Assembly: GCA_032629725.1 (NCBI GenBank)
Contig: JAFEVB010000014.1
Coordinates: 434,001-498,000 of the forward strand
Length of the DNA: 64,000 nt
Source of the DNA: Gremmenia infestans
Lineage: Eukaryota; Ascomycota; Leotiomycetes; Helotiales; Hamatocanthoscyphaceae
Reading direction: 5' to 3'
Positions 44,881-54,968 of this stretch are shown one piece after another; within the stretch, counting starts at the first letter, position 1; each line of letters starts with the position of its first letter. The notes beneath the pieces were generated by a model. That model was not told the DNA's origin. It was given only the letters and a program-made list of their open reading frames with translations, and searched no databases. The translations under genes and the position numbers were made by a program.

Positions 44881-45507
44881 ATGACAAACCTTCACACAGA
44901 AACACGCTGGTCGAAAAGCTTCCCGACCGCCATTTCATCTCCCTATTCCGCGTATGCATGCACATTTGAGAGAGATGGCGTCTCCTGTAATAAGCGATTT
45001 TTGCGGCCGCGCGATCTCAAGTTAGCCATGACTTTTTAACCCCTTATCAAAAATTTCAAGGTCGTGGCTAATCGTTTCAGACGCCACCAGAAAAACCATA
45101 TACGTGCTGTTAAATGCGATCAATGCAAGAAGGCTTTCGCATTCCAAAAAGACCTCGAAAGGCACAAGAACACAGTCCACCATCTCACTGTCAAATACTT
45201 CTGTACCCACGAATGGTGCAGAGACTCAATCAAACGGTCACTAGATGATTGTATCCTGTGGGGTTTTCGGAGGAAGGATCACTGGCAGAAGCACATGAGG
45301 GATGAGCACAGGACAAATCGTGAAGTTGTGCGGGCCATACAAAAGGATGGAATCCCAATGGCAGTATTGAAAAATGAGGCTTGGGTGGCTGTATTGCCTA
45401 GGAGCGTTCAGGCTGATATACAGCTTCCTAGCTCGAGAACTCTGGGCACCGAAGTTGCGACCAATGGGGGGAATTTCGTCCAATCAGACAAGGAATCCAA
45501 ACAATGA
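44881..45507 (+). CDS. C2H2 zinc-finger protein, 188 aa
   Basis: Two exons, 44881-45020 and 45081-45507, with a 60-nt intron (CTAAT branch) splitting the first finger in phase. Three finger-like modules: CTFERDGVSCNKRFLRPRDL plus KRHQKNH (long Cys spacing), CDQCKKAFAFQKDLERHKN plus TVHH (classic CX2CX12HX4H), and CTHEWC ... GFRRKDHWQKHMRDEH (long loop). The order and loop lengths match the minus-strand neighbour, including the final GF/GY-R-x-H-x4-H type finger. The remaining C-terminus is short and polar. There is no clear activation domain; it may be a DNA-binding regulator or an RNA-binding protein. Confidence 0.72.
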
Positions 45508-45988
45508 GCCTTCTATTGATTCTAAGTAAGACGAGTCAATCTTATTGCAAGCAGTGTAACTGCTACAGAAGCACCACGCTCTTGAAGAATAGTCCAAGTC
45601 TTCTAGAACTCGCACAGCTGTTCAATTACCCAAATCTACAACGCCTCAATGTATCATACTCCTGTCTTCTCTTTCCAAATATCATCATAGATCATCGGCT
45701 TTGTCCTTCTGTGCCTGCACTAGGAGCCAGCTACCGTCGTTTTTTGTGAAGTCTTGGTGGTTCTGGAGCTTCATAAGCTCTAGCCTTTAACACTTAGCAC
45801 CAATACTTTCAAATTTCCAACCTTTTACATGCCACTGCGCTTGACGGTGACACTCAACAATTCTCGGGGTACTTAAATTTATGTGCCATACTTTCTAAGT
45901 GGATATAGTCTCTATGACTATCCAAGAACGATCTTCCAACGCCATTCTTTCCCAGCACAGAACGCAAACCCAAAATCACTACAACAGT
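45508..45988. other. Convergent 3' ends, no gene
   Basis: Spacer between the zinc-finger gene and the SET gene. No supported frame, repeat or RNA gene. Confidence 0.4.
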
Positions 45989-46996
45989 TTAAACTTGCTC
46001 CTTCCACAGCCACTCCTCGAAAGCTTCCTTATCCAAATCTTTTGGCACATCCTTCGCCCCCGTTTTCCAATCGTTGGTAGACCCAAAGCTGTCATGCTTA
46101 GACGGATTCTTCGCAAACGGCATCATCTCCAATAAATCGATGCTATCCCGCCCAGCACTCCTCTTCTTCTCCTCACAATACCTCCTGGCCCATACACTTG
46201 CCCGCGCCTGATCTCCATGCATATTCACCACCTGGAACGCATCAAAATACAACCTAGTCAATCGATCGTCTTTAATTCCTTCCTCTTCATAAATACCCAT
46301 CAACGTCTTGCAGTTCTTCAAGACCTTGCCAGGAGAGTACCGCACACTTTCCGGGTCGCCAATAGTAGAATCAAGAGTTTGAGCACGGATGAGACGGCTA
46401 TCACTTGCTTTCAATTCTGCTGGAGGAAGAGAGCAAATCTCGCACGTGCAATCGAACCCGAATCCCTCTTTCAGAATCTCCTTACGGGTAGTGGAGGGGC
46501 CGCCAGCATGGTAACTCAACGTGATTTCCTCCCCTGCCTTGATCGGTCTAACTGCATATACAGTTTCCACGGAAAGCAGCGGATTCCACGCATGCACGGC
46601 ATTCGGCCGACAGCTATGGTTCACACGCGAAATATTTGCAAAGACGCCCCCGACTTCCGAGCCAGGTCCAAGGGGGTATCCATTTGAGCGGATGATGTTG
46701 CTGAGCGGGTTCTTGCCGGGGTAGTTGTTATGCAGCGATAGAAATGCTCGCTGTGAGTCTTTTGGGAGGGCGCGCAGTGCTTGCGCTATGTCCTTTTCGG
46801 TGGATTCCATCGAGGTGATGCATTCGGTTGTTAATAAAGGGGCCTCGCTTATAAGAAGCTTGCCAGGCTTGATATCGATGGCGGCTATTACCCCCTTTCC
46901 TTTCCCGGGGATGCTTTCGATCGTCCAGAGACTCTTTCCAGGGGTGGGGCCATCGGCCGAGCCGTCGCTTGGGGGCGATGTCCTACTTGGTGCCAT
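45989..46996 (-). CDS. SET-domain protein, 335 aa
   Basis: Single-exon protein of the fungal SMYD-like SET group; such enzymes methylate lysines on histone or non-histone proteins with S-adenosylmethionine. The SET domain starts at WTIESIPGKGKGVIAAIDI (about residue 24), continues through the insert and reaches the key motif VNHSCRPNAVHAWN (about residue 130) and GEEITLSYHAGG. The cysteine-rich post-SET segment FDCTCEICSLP follows. Both the NHS(C) and the following ELTLSY-type motif needed for cofactor binding are present, so the enzyme looks competent. There is no MYND zinc finger in the insert. The remaining helical C-terminus is short. ATG 46996 is the only good start. Confidence 0.85.
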   Translation of the reverse strand: MAPSRTSPPSDGSADGPTPGKSLWTIESIPGKGKGVIAAIDIKPGKLLISEAPLLTTECITSMESTEKDIAQALRALPKDSQRAFLSLHNNYPGKNPLSNIIRSNGYPLGPGSEVGGVFANISRVNHSCRPNAVHAWNPLLSVETVYAVRPIKAGEEITLSYHAGGPSTTRKEILKEGFGFDCTCEICSLPPAELKASDSRLIRAQTLDSTIGDPESVRYSPGKVLKNCKTLMGIYEEEGIKDDRLTRLYFDAFQVVNMHGDQARASVWARRYCEEKKRSAGRDSIDLLEMMPFAKNPSKHDSFGSTNDWKTGAKDVPKDLDKEAFEEWLWKEQV

Positions 46997-47219
46997 ATTG
47001 TATTGTAGGTGTGTTTACTCGGTGTGTTGATAGTTTGCTGAAATAATTTGGCAAAGTTGGGCAGAATGGGGTCTTGGATTAGATGTCTCAGTCTATATGC
47101 TGATAAGGATAATGGCGGGCCTTTTTTTTCTGTTTGTGTCTGAAATTTCATGGCTTTTCCTTTTTGGGTAAAAAAAGCGAGGGGGTGATTTCTTTGTGAT
47201 ATCATCGCGACACGTGACT

Positions 47220-47860
47220 TACACTCTGTGCCTTAGAACGCTACAATAGTGAGTGACATTGCCTGAAGCTATTATACCTGAAGATGAAAAGTATACTATA
47301 AAAGATTAATTTCTATACTTCGATCTACATAGGACAAATTAATAGTCAATTAAAACTTATCTATAGCGCTACCTATCGAAATTGGATAGTTATAATTATT
47401 AAAACTTTCTACAGGTGGCTATTTTATATCTAGTTCTAAGACAGATTATAGTCTTTATTCTACCATAGACATTTTGACTTTCTTCCCTATAGCTTTAAGG
47501 ATCTCTAGATTGAAGAAATAATGAGTGATCTAGATGCTTTCTCTATAATATTAAAATATGATTCAAACGACTTAGCCCATAAACAGATGAAGCCTTCTAT
47601 ATATCTTAAGATACATCTTTACGTATCTCTCTAAGGAAATACTAGATTCTGGGGGCATCATAGTTGGTTTAATCCGATAAATGCACTTGTATTTCTCCTG
47701 TAAAACAACCATCCCAAACTCGCTTCACTAAAAGAACAAGTGCAGGTTAATTATCTTTAGTGAGAAATACGCTGGAGTTTAGCTAGGTATTGGCTGTTGA
47801 ACAAAACAAGAGCAAGTAATTACCTATAGTACCTCAGGGTATGGATGTAATAATATATGG
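47220..47860. repeat. AT-rich, TA-dense block
   Basis: By eye this stretch is much richer in A/T and TpA steps than its surroundings and has no open frame. This is the usual look of old repeat DNA altered by RIP (C-to-T) mutation in filamentous ascomycetes. I could not recognise a transposon domain or terminal repeat, so the origin is inference. CACGTG at 47212 marks its left edge near the SET promoter. Confidence 0.4.
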
Positions 47861-48264
47861 CTGTATCTCCAATAGTAACATCACTATACCAATTTTTATT
47901 TTTTTGCGAAGAAGCAACTATTACTCGCCTTCATTGCCTATCCATTATCTGTTTATTTAGGACCCTGTTTTTGGTCCTATCCCACGCCCCTACAATGACA
48001 ATCCTAGCACTACCCTATTCCCAAGCCTGCAACATCGTCGTCCTGCGAGATGAGAACTCTCGTACTATAGTAGATATTGTAAGCCCATTCGACTTTCTAA
48101 TAAATGCCATCCGGCTCTTGTGGGAAACCTGGACAGCGAATTCCAAAAAACACCAGCGATGGCGACTTTCGAAATACTATAACACTTATATGTCTGCAAT
48201 GTTTTCCTGGGATTGTAGGTCTAGGTCTATGATGTCTCTTATATCGAAATTGAGGGAACACTAC

Positions 48265-48755
48265 TTATCTTTGTAGGGCCAAGCTACGTAGACTGCGAGA
48301 TTTTGAGTGTTGCATTTCAATACTTAAAGAGACGTTTTTTTTTCTGGCAGCAAGACTACTTACTAGGCATAGAGTATCAAGAGCTTCTAAGCCGTGAAAA
48401 TGGATGAAGTCTAGGGCCGACAATGGAGCAGTGGTCTCGAGTTGGCTAAGTGTAGTAGATGACTCGTCTTGGTTCGGCAGCTTCAGCTCTCTCAAGTCAG
48501 CAAGAGCTCGCGCGGGGAAAGAAACTTCAGTTATGTCCACCCGATCAACTGTAAGGTATTCTGGTCTGAAAAGTCCCTAGACAGTGCTATGAATTGTTTC
48601 GATACATAGCTAGTATGTATAAGTCGAGAGCTCTCTCGTTGGACGTAATTTGGAAGGTTCCAAGCTGGGGGTGAAAGTATAGGCTGATACTTTAACGTTA
48701 GTGAGTTCAACTCCCCCGCCTCAATAAGAGCCTGTTTAGTGACTGCGGGGAGCAT
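48265..48755 (-). pseudogene. F-box/LRR-like coding relic
   Basis: Two adjacent minus-strand frames in different phases. The first, from ATG 48755, contains LNSLTLKYQPILSPPAWNLP. The second, open from about 48580 to 48265, reads LTVDRVDITEVSFPARALAD then LRELKLPNQDESS and LSALDFIHFHGLEALDTLCL. The leucine spacing resembles LRR parts of fungal F-box proteins such as the one at 52773-54027. Stops separate the two and no F-box was found, so I read it as a decayed gene fragment. The family call is tentative. Confidence 0.35.
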
Positions 48756-49274
48756 GATTTTATCCCGCTATTGCATTGAATATTGAGGGTATTATCGCTT
48801 TGGAGATGGAAACTGCAGCAGCAGATTCTACTGTATGGAGTGTAGCGATCGTGAACGCGGACAAGGGGTGTCTTTTCGAACGAAGGACGCGCTAGGTTTC
48901 GGAAGGGATAGGTGTAGAAATGTTTCTTAAGTCCATCTTTCGCACCTTTAGTACACCCGTCAGTATCTCATGAACTTCAGCGATAATAAGAACTAACTTT
49001 GAGTCCTCGAGACGACGGCAGCGCAGTAGAAGACTAGCCGTGAGCTCCTAGTCCAAAAGATGACGTGCTGCCATGTGCCTAGCATTAAAAACGAAGTATC
49101 GATATTGCCAGTTTGTTGTAGGATTGTCAATCTAGAAGCTGACGTTTCAAAACAACTTTGGGGAAATACATTGGGGTAGCACTCGCATTTAGTTCCCGGA
49201 ATAGAGGACCAACTCGGATCCTTGAGATTAATGATTCTAGGAAATTCGTATAATAAAATAAAAAGAACCTGACG
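48756..49274. other. Intergenic, no gene seen
   Basis: Follows the relic on its 5' side. No supported frame, repeat or regulatory element recognised. Confidence 0.35.
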
Positions 49275-49547
49275 TCACTTGCCTATTCGAAAATAAGAAC
49301 AAAGTCCCTTTGAATTAAGATCTTCTAGCAGCCCCTTGTTTGAAGCTGCGCCGGCAGAATCGTATTTGTTGAACGTGGCATTTAAAGGGTAGAGTTCATA
49401 CAAGCTAATATCATTTCCACCTACAGGGAAATCCGAGCGCAATCGGGACGGTAGAGGCTTACCTGGACATCCTGTAACGCTCGCGAAGTCGGAAGAAGAG
49501 TGGTTTGGTCGCACAGCCGCCACGCCACGTAAGTTGGAAATAATCTA
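49275..49547 (-). other. Unassigned coding-like frame
   Basis: Minus-strand frame bounded by stops, ending at 49275, with protein-like composition such as DISLYELYPLNATFNKYDSA and ASNKGLLEDLNSKGLCSYF. A GTAAGC donor at 49462 and a CTGTAG acceptor at 49421 would remove 42 nt in frame. There is no ATG start, but an AG acceptor just before the frame could make it the last exon of a gene I could not complete. No family recognised. Confidence 0.25.
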
Positions 49548-49555
49548 GTCAGGTA

Positions 49556-50399
49556 CGGTCGGTCTCAGCATGTCTTGGATTGCGAGTCAATCAACAGGAA
49601 AGATGATTCTCCTATCATTATAATGAAAACAATCTTTTCTTTTCTTTCCTCTAATTGATTGGATGGTTTAGCTTCCGTCTATGCAGGTGTACACGACGCA
49701 GATTGATTGCGGGTCTGGGTTTGACCCTAAAAATAGGTGGCGTGTGCGTGTACCTGATGTGGTCTACGCCGTGGCGACAAACAAGCTTCTCCCCAGAGCC
49801 TCACATCTCCCTCCTACTCGCAGAATCCGCCCTGAACTAGGCTTCATATCGTATGGACTGGACTGGGTGGATGAGGCCATCGTGGACTCGGTACTCATTC
49901 TAGGGCTCAGACCAGGGAGTTCCACCAATCTCCGCCATCCTGGCTGTTCACTGTCCACGCAATGTTTCGTTTCATCGCAACTTGTCAATCCACATTTGCT
50001 AGGGCCCCCATTCGACCGCGGTATTTTCATGATTAATCAAGCTAACGTTGACCGTTGAGAATAGATTGAGAGTAGATTGAGAGAAATGGGGCCCCTATAG
50101 GAAAGGCGGGACGATCAGATCCTCCAATGATCCTTCGCCTTGTGTATACGTCTCTGTGGAGAAACATGAAACTTGAGAATCGTGATTTTGACCTTCTGGA
50201 CTTCCCGAGCATTTCACTCGATGGATGAGCTGATCTTCGTTCGGTATGTGTTTCTGCATATAAGTAGAACTCGTTTCCTGCTGGATGAACATCATATTCA
50301 GCATCACACTTTTTCTCTATCATCTTCACCTTTTTTATCTTCATTCAGCTTTTTTATCCATCTTCCTCTCAAGAGTCTCAAGGCAGCGCCAATTTCATC
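49556..50399. promoter_or_regulatory. Intergenic, promoter of secreted protein
   Basis: A 125-codon plus-strand frame from ATG 49681 has no domain and is not called. The last 100 nt before 50400 are T/C-rich, a common feature just upstream of strongly expressed fungal genes. Confidence 0.4.
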
Positions 50400-51287
50400 A
50401 TGAGATATTCTACTTCATTCTTTATTGCTGCTTTGGTCAGCAGTGCTTCAGCACAATCCTCTCTTTCAGCACACTCAAAGCCTTCTGGGGCACCACCATC
50501 TGGGGAACCACCATCTGGCCTTCCCAGCGGCCTCCCAAGCGGCTTCCCAAGCGGCTTCCCATCAGGTACCGGCGGTTTCCGTGGTCTTGATCACGGCGCC
50601 GGTCATGCCTTTGCAACTGGCTCTAAACCTCCACACCCCTCCGGCACTGGCAGCTTCGGCTCCGGCGCTCCTCCCCCACTGCCAACTGGTGGGCCAACAG
50701 ACCCAGCAATGGTCCGTCGACAAGAACCAACTGGCTCAGTGCCTTCAGGGCCACCTCCATCCGGAACACCTCCTTCTGGAGCACCATTCTCTAAGCCTAC
50801 CGGCGGCATATTTGCCAACTTCGCAGCCAAGCTAGCAGGTCACGCTGCGGCATCCGGCTCGCCCCCGGCTTCATTCAGCGGTTTCCCATCTGGATTCGCC
50901 CATGCATCTGGCGCTGTCCACCCATCCGGTGGCCCCGAACATTCAGGAACCGGCGCACCCAGCATACCAACCGGCTTCCCTTCCAAAGTCGAGGCCCGTC
51001 AAGAACCCGAACCCACTGGCTCTCACTCAGGCTTCAGTGGTCTCCCCACCGGTTTCAGCGGATCTCCTACCGGCTTTCCCTCAGGTTCTCACCCATCTCA
51101 CGCTTTCCCATTAGGCGCCGCCCAGGCGTCTGGATTCGGAAAGAAGGAGCAATTTGCTGGTGGTGCTGCGAAGCCTACTGGATCAGGTCATGGTGAACAA
51201 GGAGGTCCTGCACCAACTGGCAGCTTCAAGATACCTTCTGGTCTTCCAACATCTTTCGAGACCTTGGTTCGTACGACTACTGCTTAG
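50400..51287 (+). CDS. Secreted Pro/Gly/Ser-rich repeat protein with Kex2-like sites, 295 aa
   Basis: Signal peptide at residues 1-18 (STSFFIAALVSSASA, cleavage before QSS). The mature chain is almost wholly Gly, Pro, Ser, Thr, Ala and Phe. It begins with tandem PSG-L/F-P-SG units (residues 38-56) and continues with scattered PTGF and PSGF units. Two similar segments, VRRQEPTGS (residues 105-113) and EARQEP-EPTGS (198-208), place a basic cleavage-like site before the same RQEPTGS peptide. A KKEQ site follows at 248. No transmembrane or GPI signal is seen (the end is ETLVRTTTA). Single exon. It could be a cell-wall or mucilage protein, or a Kex2-processed repeat protein releasing peptides; the second is inference. 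The family is unrecognised. Confidence 0.8.
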   Translation: MRYSTSFFIAALVSSASAQSSLSAHSKPSGAPPSGEPPSGLPSGLPSGFPSGFPSGTGGFRGLDHGAGHAFATGSKPPHPSGTGSFGSGAPPPLPTGGPTDPAMVRRQEPTGSVPSGPPPSGTPPSGAPFSKPTGGIFANFAAKLAGHAAASGSPPASFSGFPSGFAHASGAVHPSGGPEHSGTGAPSIPTGFPSKVEARQEPEPTGSHSGFSGLPTGFSGSPTGFPSGSHPSHAFPLGAAQASGFGKKEQFAGGAAKPTGSGHGEQGGPAPTGSFKIPSGLPTSFETLVRTTTA

Positions 51288-52772
51288 ACAGGGGCAACTT
51301 TGAGGATGAGATTTTGGGACGTTCTTTTGTCCTTCGTACTCTAGCGTTAGACATGTCACTTGTTACTTGTCGCAATTTCTTTCTTTCTTCATATACCTGT
51401 CCTGCATGGTCGGGGCGAAAATAGAGGTGAAAACCGTTGGGCTTCTGTTTCGGGCTGTGGGAATTGGTGCGTTGTGTAAAACACTCATATATAGATTATG
51501 GCAATTCTAGAGAACTAGTTGATGCCAAACACTTTACCCTACAGAGCATGTGAGCCTACTCAATCTCCGAGTATCCCTAGTATTTAAAGCTCTGAATTTC
51601 ACGTTTACAGCATATCAAGAAGCTCCAACCGGGCCCTTCCACGATATCACTGATTTACTTTCCACTGACCCCTCACTTTTCCTTTTCAAATAATCAGAGC
51701 ACCATACTTTCCATCCATTCACGCAACTCCAAACAGCTAACCCTGCCTGCTCCTGAACCTTATAAACTACTATGCCCCGGTACTATCCATCCTCCTTTAG
51801 CTGTCAGTTAGTGACATGAAACAAGCTGGCTCGTGATGTGTTACTAGATTAGGAAAGCGATCGATGTATTTCCTTCCTTTCAATCCCGAGTCCGTACGTA
51901 TGTATACCTATCGCGAAAACGAACACCGCCCGCCGTATATCAAATTTCAGAATTCGCTGTACGGGGTATTTAATTATTATCTAAGGTGGTTTAGGTATCT
52001 ACGAGTACCTACATAGGGACTACGCTAAATATAAATTCCCCGGATAGGATATTGTAGGAGCAAGCTGCATGCAGGAGGGGAGCACTTTCCCTGTCCTGTA
52101 CTTAGGCACGCACCGCACCTACCCTACCTAGGTATGTGTTTGGCGAGTTGTGTACTGTAGTACCCCGGAGGTAGATCAGTAAGTCGACCGACCGATCATT
52201 GTTTGTTGCTTCCTGCGAAAGTTGAAGCATTCTATATTTGGGTATGACGGGCTGGGACGGGAGTCAAGTCAAGTTGGTTTGCGCTGAAGCATGCATGAGT
52301 AATTTGACGGGGGTTTTGTATCCATTTGTTGTTATTGATAAATAAGTCTGGTGTTTATTGTCATTCTCGTTCTAAGTCTATCTGTTCGTCTGTCTAGGAA
52401 GTTCTTTGGGGTGCCCAATTCCATTCAGCCTCTCTTCTATTCTCTGCATCTATCCAAATCTTGTCTTCATTCAACTCTTTATGAAAGTGCAAGGTAAGTA
52501 AGTCTCGCAGTCTATCTATCCAGTTCTCACTCCGTCCGTGCAATTTTACCATCTTAGGTGAATATGCTAGAGTTTGGAGAATTTGCAGTCTAGGTTCGTC
52601 GCGTCCAAAGGGTTCTAATATATCGTCGATTGAAATCCAAAAACATGGTCCTTTCTTCTGAGGGATAATAGTGTTTTGTGGGATATTTCTTGTGATGAGT
52701 GTCGTGATAATATACGTTCGTTGGTGTAAGTGTGTACTGATGTATGTCGCTATACGGTATCGTCACCCTTCC
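51288..52772. other. Long convergent spacer
   Basis: About 1.5 kb between the stops of the secreted-protein and F-box genes. It contains a TACCTAGGTA palindrome at 52125-52134 and several CTACCT/AGGTA steps. No supported gene; a plus-strand frame at 52671-53018 overlaps the F-box gene antisense and is discounted. Confidence 0.4.
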
Positions 52773-54027
52773 TTATCCAAATTGAAGCTCAAATCCGGTC
52801 TTCGAACATGCCTCCTCAATCACCTCCGGGAGGTCATGCTCTTCATTCGCAACAACCATATACTGCAAGCTCCTCGCGATAATCGTCTTATTCTCAATCG
52901 TATACGCCAAAAGCTCTGCAATTTCTTCATCCTGACCGACGCGATTCAAGAACGTCAACATTTCCAGATTGGGCGGGAATCCGACGGAATGAAGACGCGG
53001 CGAGCCTTCGCCGAATAGCTGATAGTCCCGGAGCTCGAGGGATTTGAGTGCTTCGAATTCTCGCATCCGTAATGCGCTTTTTCCGCGGAGGGATGGGAAG
53101 TCGATGATGATGCTTTCCAGGGAATGCTGGGGCAGGGCGAGAATATAATCTTCTATGTTATCGGGGCTCTCCACAAGGGATGGATGTGGTTTCTCCAGTT
53201 GTGTGATGGAGATTTCTTTCAGCGCTTCTGGGTGGAGCAAGATGTCTGATAGAGCGTCGTCGTTGATGTCACATTCGATGAGATGAAGCACTTTTAGTTC
53301 AGTCTCGGAAGGCTTCTCAAGACTATCAAAGCCGCGCTCATCGAGCCTGGCTCTGCGAATGGTGAGAGATTCTAGCGTCGGGTGACTGAAGACTTGGATG
53401 TTGTCTTGAAGATCCCAGTACCCGCCATCGTCACACTGGTAGAACAAAGAGCCTGTAAACTTGTCAGCACAAATAGACACCCAGAACGAAAAGAGGCGAG
53501 GCATTGCATTACTCACATGACTTTAAACATGCCAAATCAAACGGCCCATCAAACAGCGCTCCAATCCCTTTACACAACGACTGTGGCACCGAGACCTTAA
53601 GATGCTCCAAATTACTCATCGTCGAAATAGTGCGTGAAAAGGGATCGACAATGCGATTCGAGATGGGGCTATGGTGAACGTGCATGAAATCAAACAATTC
53701 AGAACTAGGATAATCGACGCGGATACTCTCAATCAAACTGCCCCTCCTTGGTCTCGTAAGCAGCGATTCCGAAAACGTTAGATGGTGGTGCGGCTGGTCG
53801 AAGAGGATGTTCTTGTACAGGACCGGGTCTGCGACCATATTCATGCGCCGGCTGACAAGACACATGGCGCATTGATCGCGCTGCGCAGGAAGCATGGAAA
53901 GGATACTGATAAGGATCTCGTCAGGTAGGTCGCTGATAGTCCGGGCGCCGCCCGTGCCCGTGATGGTCACGGCGCGTGGTTTTGCGGGGTGGATGGCGAT
54001 GGGGACAATGCTTAGGTGAGGAGACAT
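52773..54027 (-). CDS. F-box protein, 396 aa
   Basis: Two exons, 54027-53517 and 53452-52773, with a 64-nt intron in phase (Cys codon split T/GC). The F-box is near residues 31-75: TISDLPDEILISILSMLPAQ then CLVSRRMNMVADPVLYKNIL. Such proteins recruit substrates to SCF ubiquitin ligases through Skp1. The rest is LRR-like, with regularly spaced leucines (LEHLKVSVPQSL, LESLTIRRARLDERGF, LKVLHLIECDINDDALSDIL, LKSLELRDYQLFG), and probably binds the substrate, which is unknown. The C-terminus is polar. A TACCTAGGTA palindrome lies 70 nt upstream of the start. An F-box/LRR-like relic lies about 4 kb to the left. Confidence 0.8.
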
Positions 54028-54968
54028 TGTGGAGATGTGGAGGTGGGTGCAAAGTATAGATGTTGGTATAGGTGTAGGTAAGTAGGTAGGAAGGTGTACC
54101 TAGGTATGGTATTTAAAAGAATTGTGCAGGCGGGCGTGATGTGATTGATGATTTGCCACGTCTATCGTGCCGTATGCAGGCTCGCAGGGCAGGGCAGGCC
54201 AAATGGAAATTTAGATCATTCCGGCCTGAGGCACAAGGTGAAAAAGCACGTGATCGTACTGCTGTACCTACCTAGCTTTTATAGGTAGAACTTCACGCCC
54301 AGTCTATCTTGAAATCTAACTTGTCTTGTATACCTGAAATTTGGGCAAACACTCGAGCTTAAGTTGTGAAACAGTAGAGGAAGATGAAATACCACACTTG
54401 ATGTAATCCTCCGGTAATGTCGGACGCCCTTCGAACCCCTTATGCGGTCAGGCAAGTCACAATTCTACCGTAAACTCAAAACTCAATTTTTCGAGGATTT
54501 ATGAGTAGGTACTTTTGTCTTCTATATGAGGCTATTCCACATATTATAGGATTTAGGAAGTGATCTTTACTCGTAAAGAATCTTATTTTGGCGGGGTTAA
54601 GTCGGGTCAAGCGACCCCGCACTCATTATCACCCTTGGTATAAATACCTAGGTAACAGATGCTGCTTCTTTGGCTCAATCTACTCTACCAAATAAAGTAC
54701 CTTAAGCGTCTTTGAAAATTAGCAAATGTGTCAAAAGGTAAACAGATCGCTAAACATGTGAATATGCGCCCCCCTTTAATTAAGCTCGGACCCACCCGCT
54801 TCGATCTAAAACTTCTCCACCAGAACATCAAGGGAGTGAGTCAGTCAGTCACTCACTCACTCACTCTACATCCAATTCGCAAGCATATAACACTTTTTCA
54901 ATTAGCTTTCTCGCCCGTTCAATCGCACAATTACACCGAGTATCTCGCCTCAATCAGTCCCCACCAAC
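54028..54968. promoter_or_regulatory. Divergent promoter, F-box / NAT
   Basis: Holds TACCTAGGTA at 54097-54106 on the F-box side and at 54645-54654 on the NAT side, CACGTG at 54248, and a CAGT/CACT-type microsatellite at about 54836-54867. No gene supported. Confidence 0.45.

Noticed and set aside
47857..48276. 139-codon plus-strand frame at the edge of the AT-rich block
   Set aside because: No domain or leader; the AT-rich context and antisense overlap with the relic make it unlikely.
49681..50058. 125-codon plus-strand frame
   Set aside because: No recognisable blocks, no TATA or pyrimidine-rich leader directly before it; it may be part of the promoter of the secreted-protein gene.
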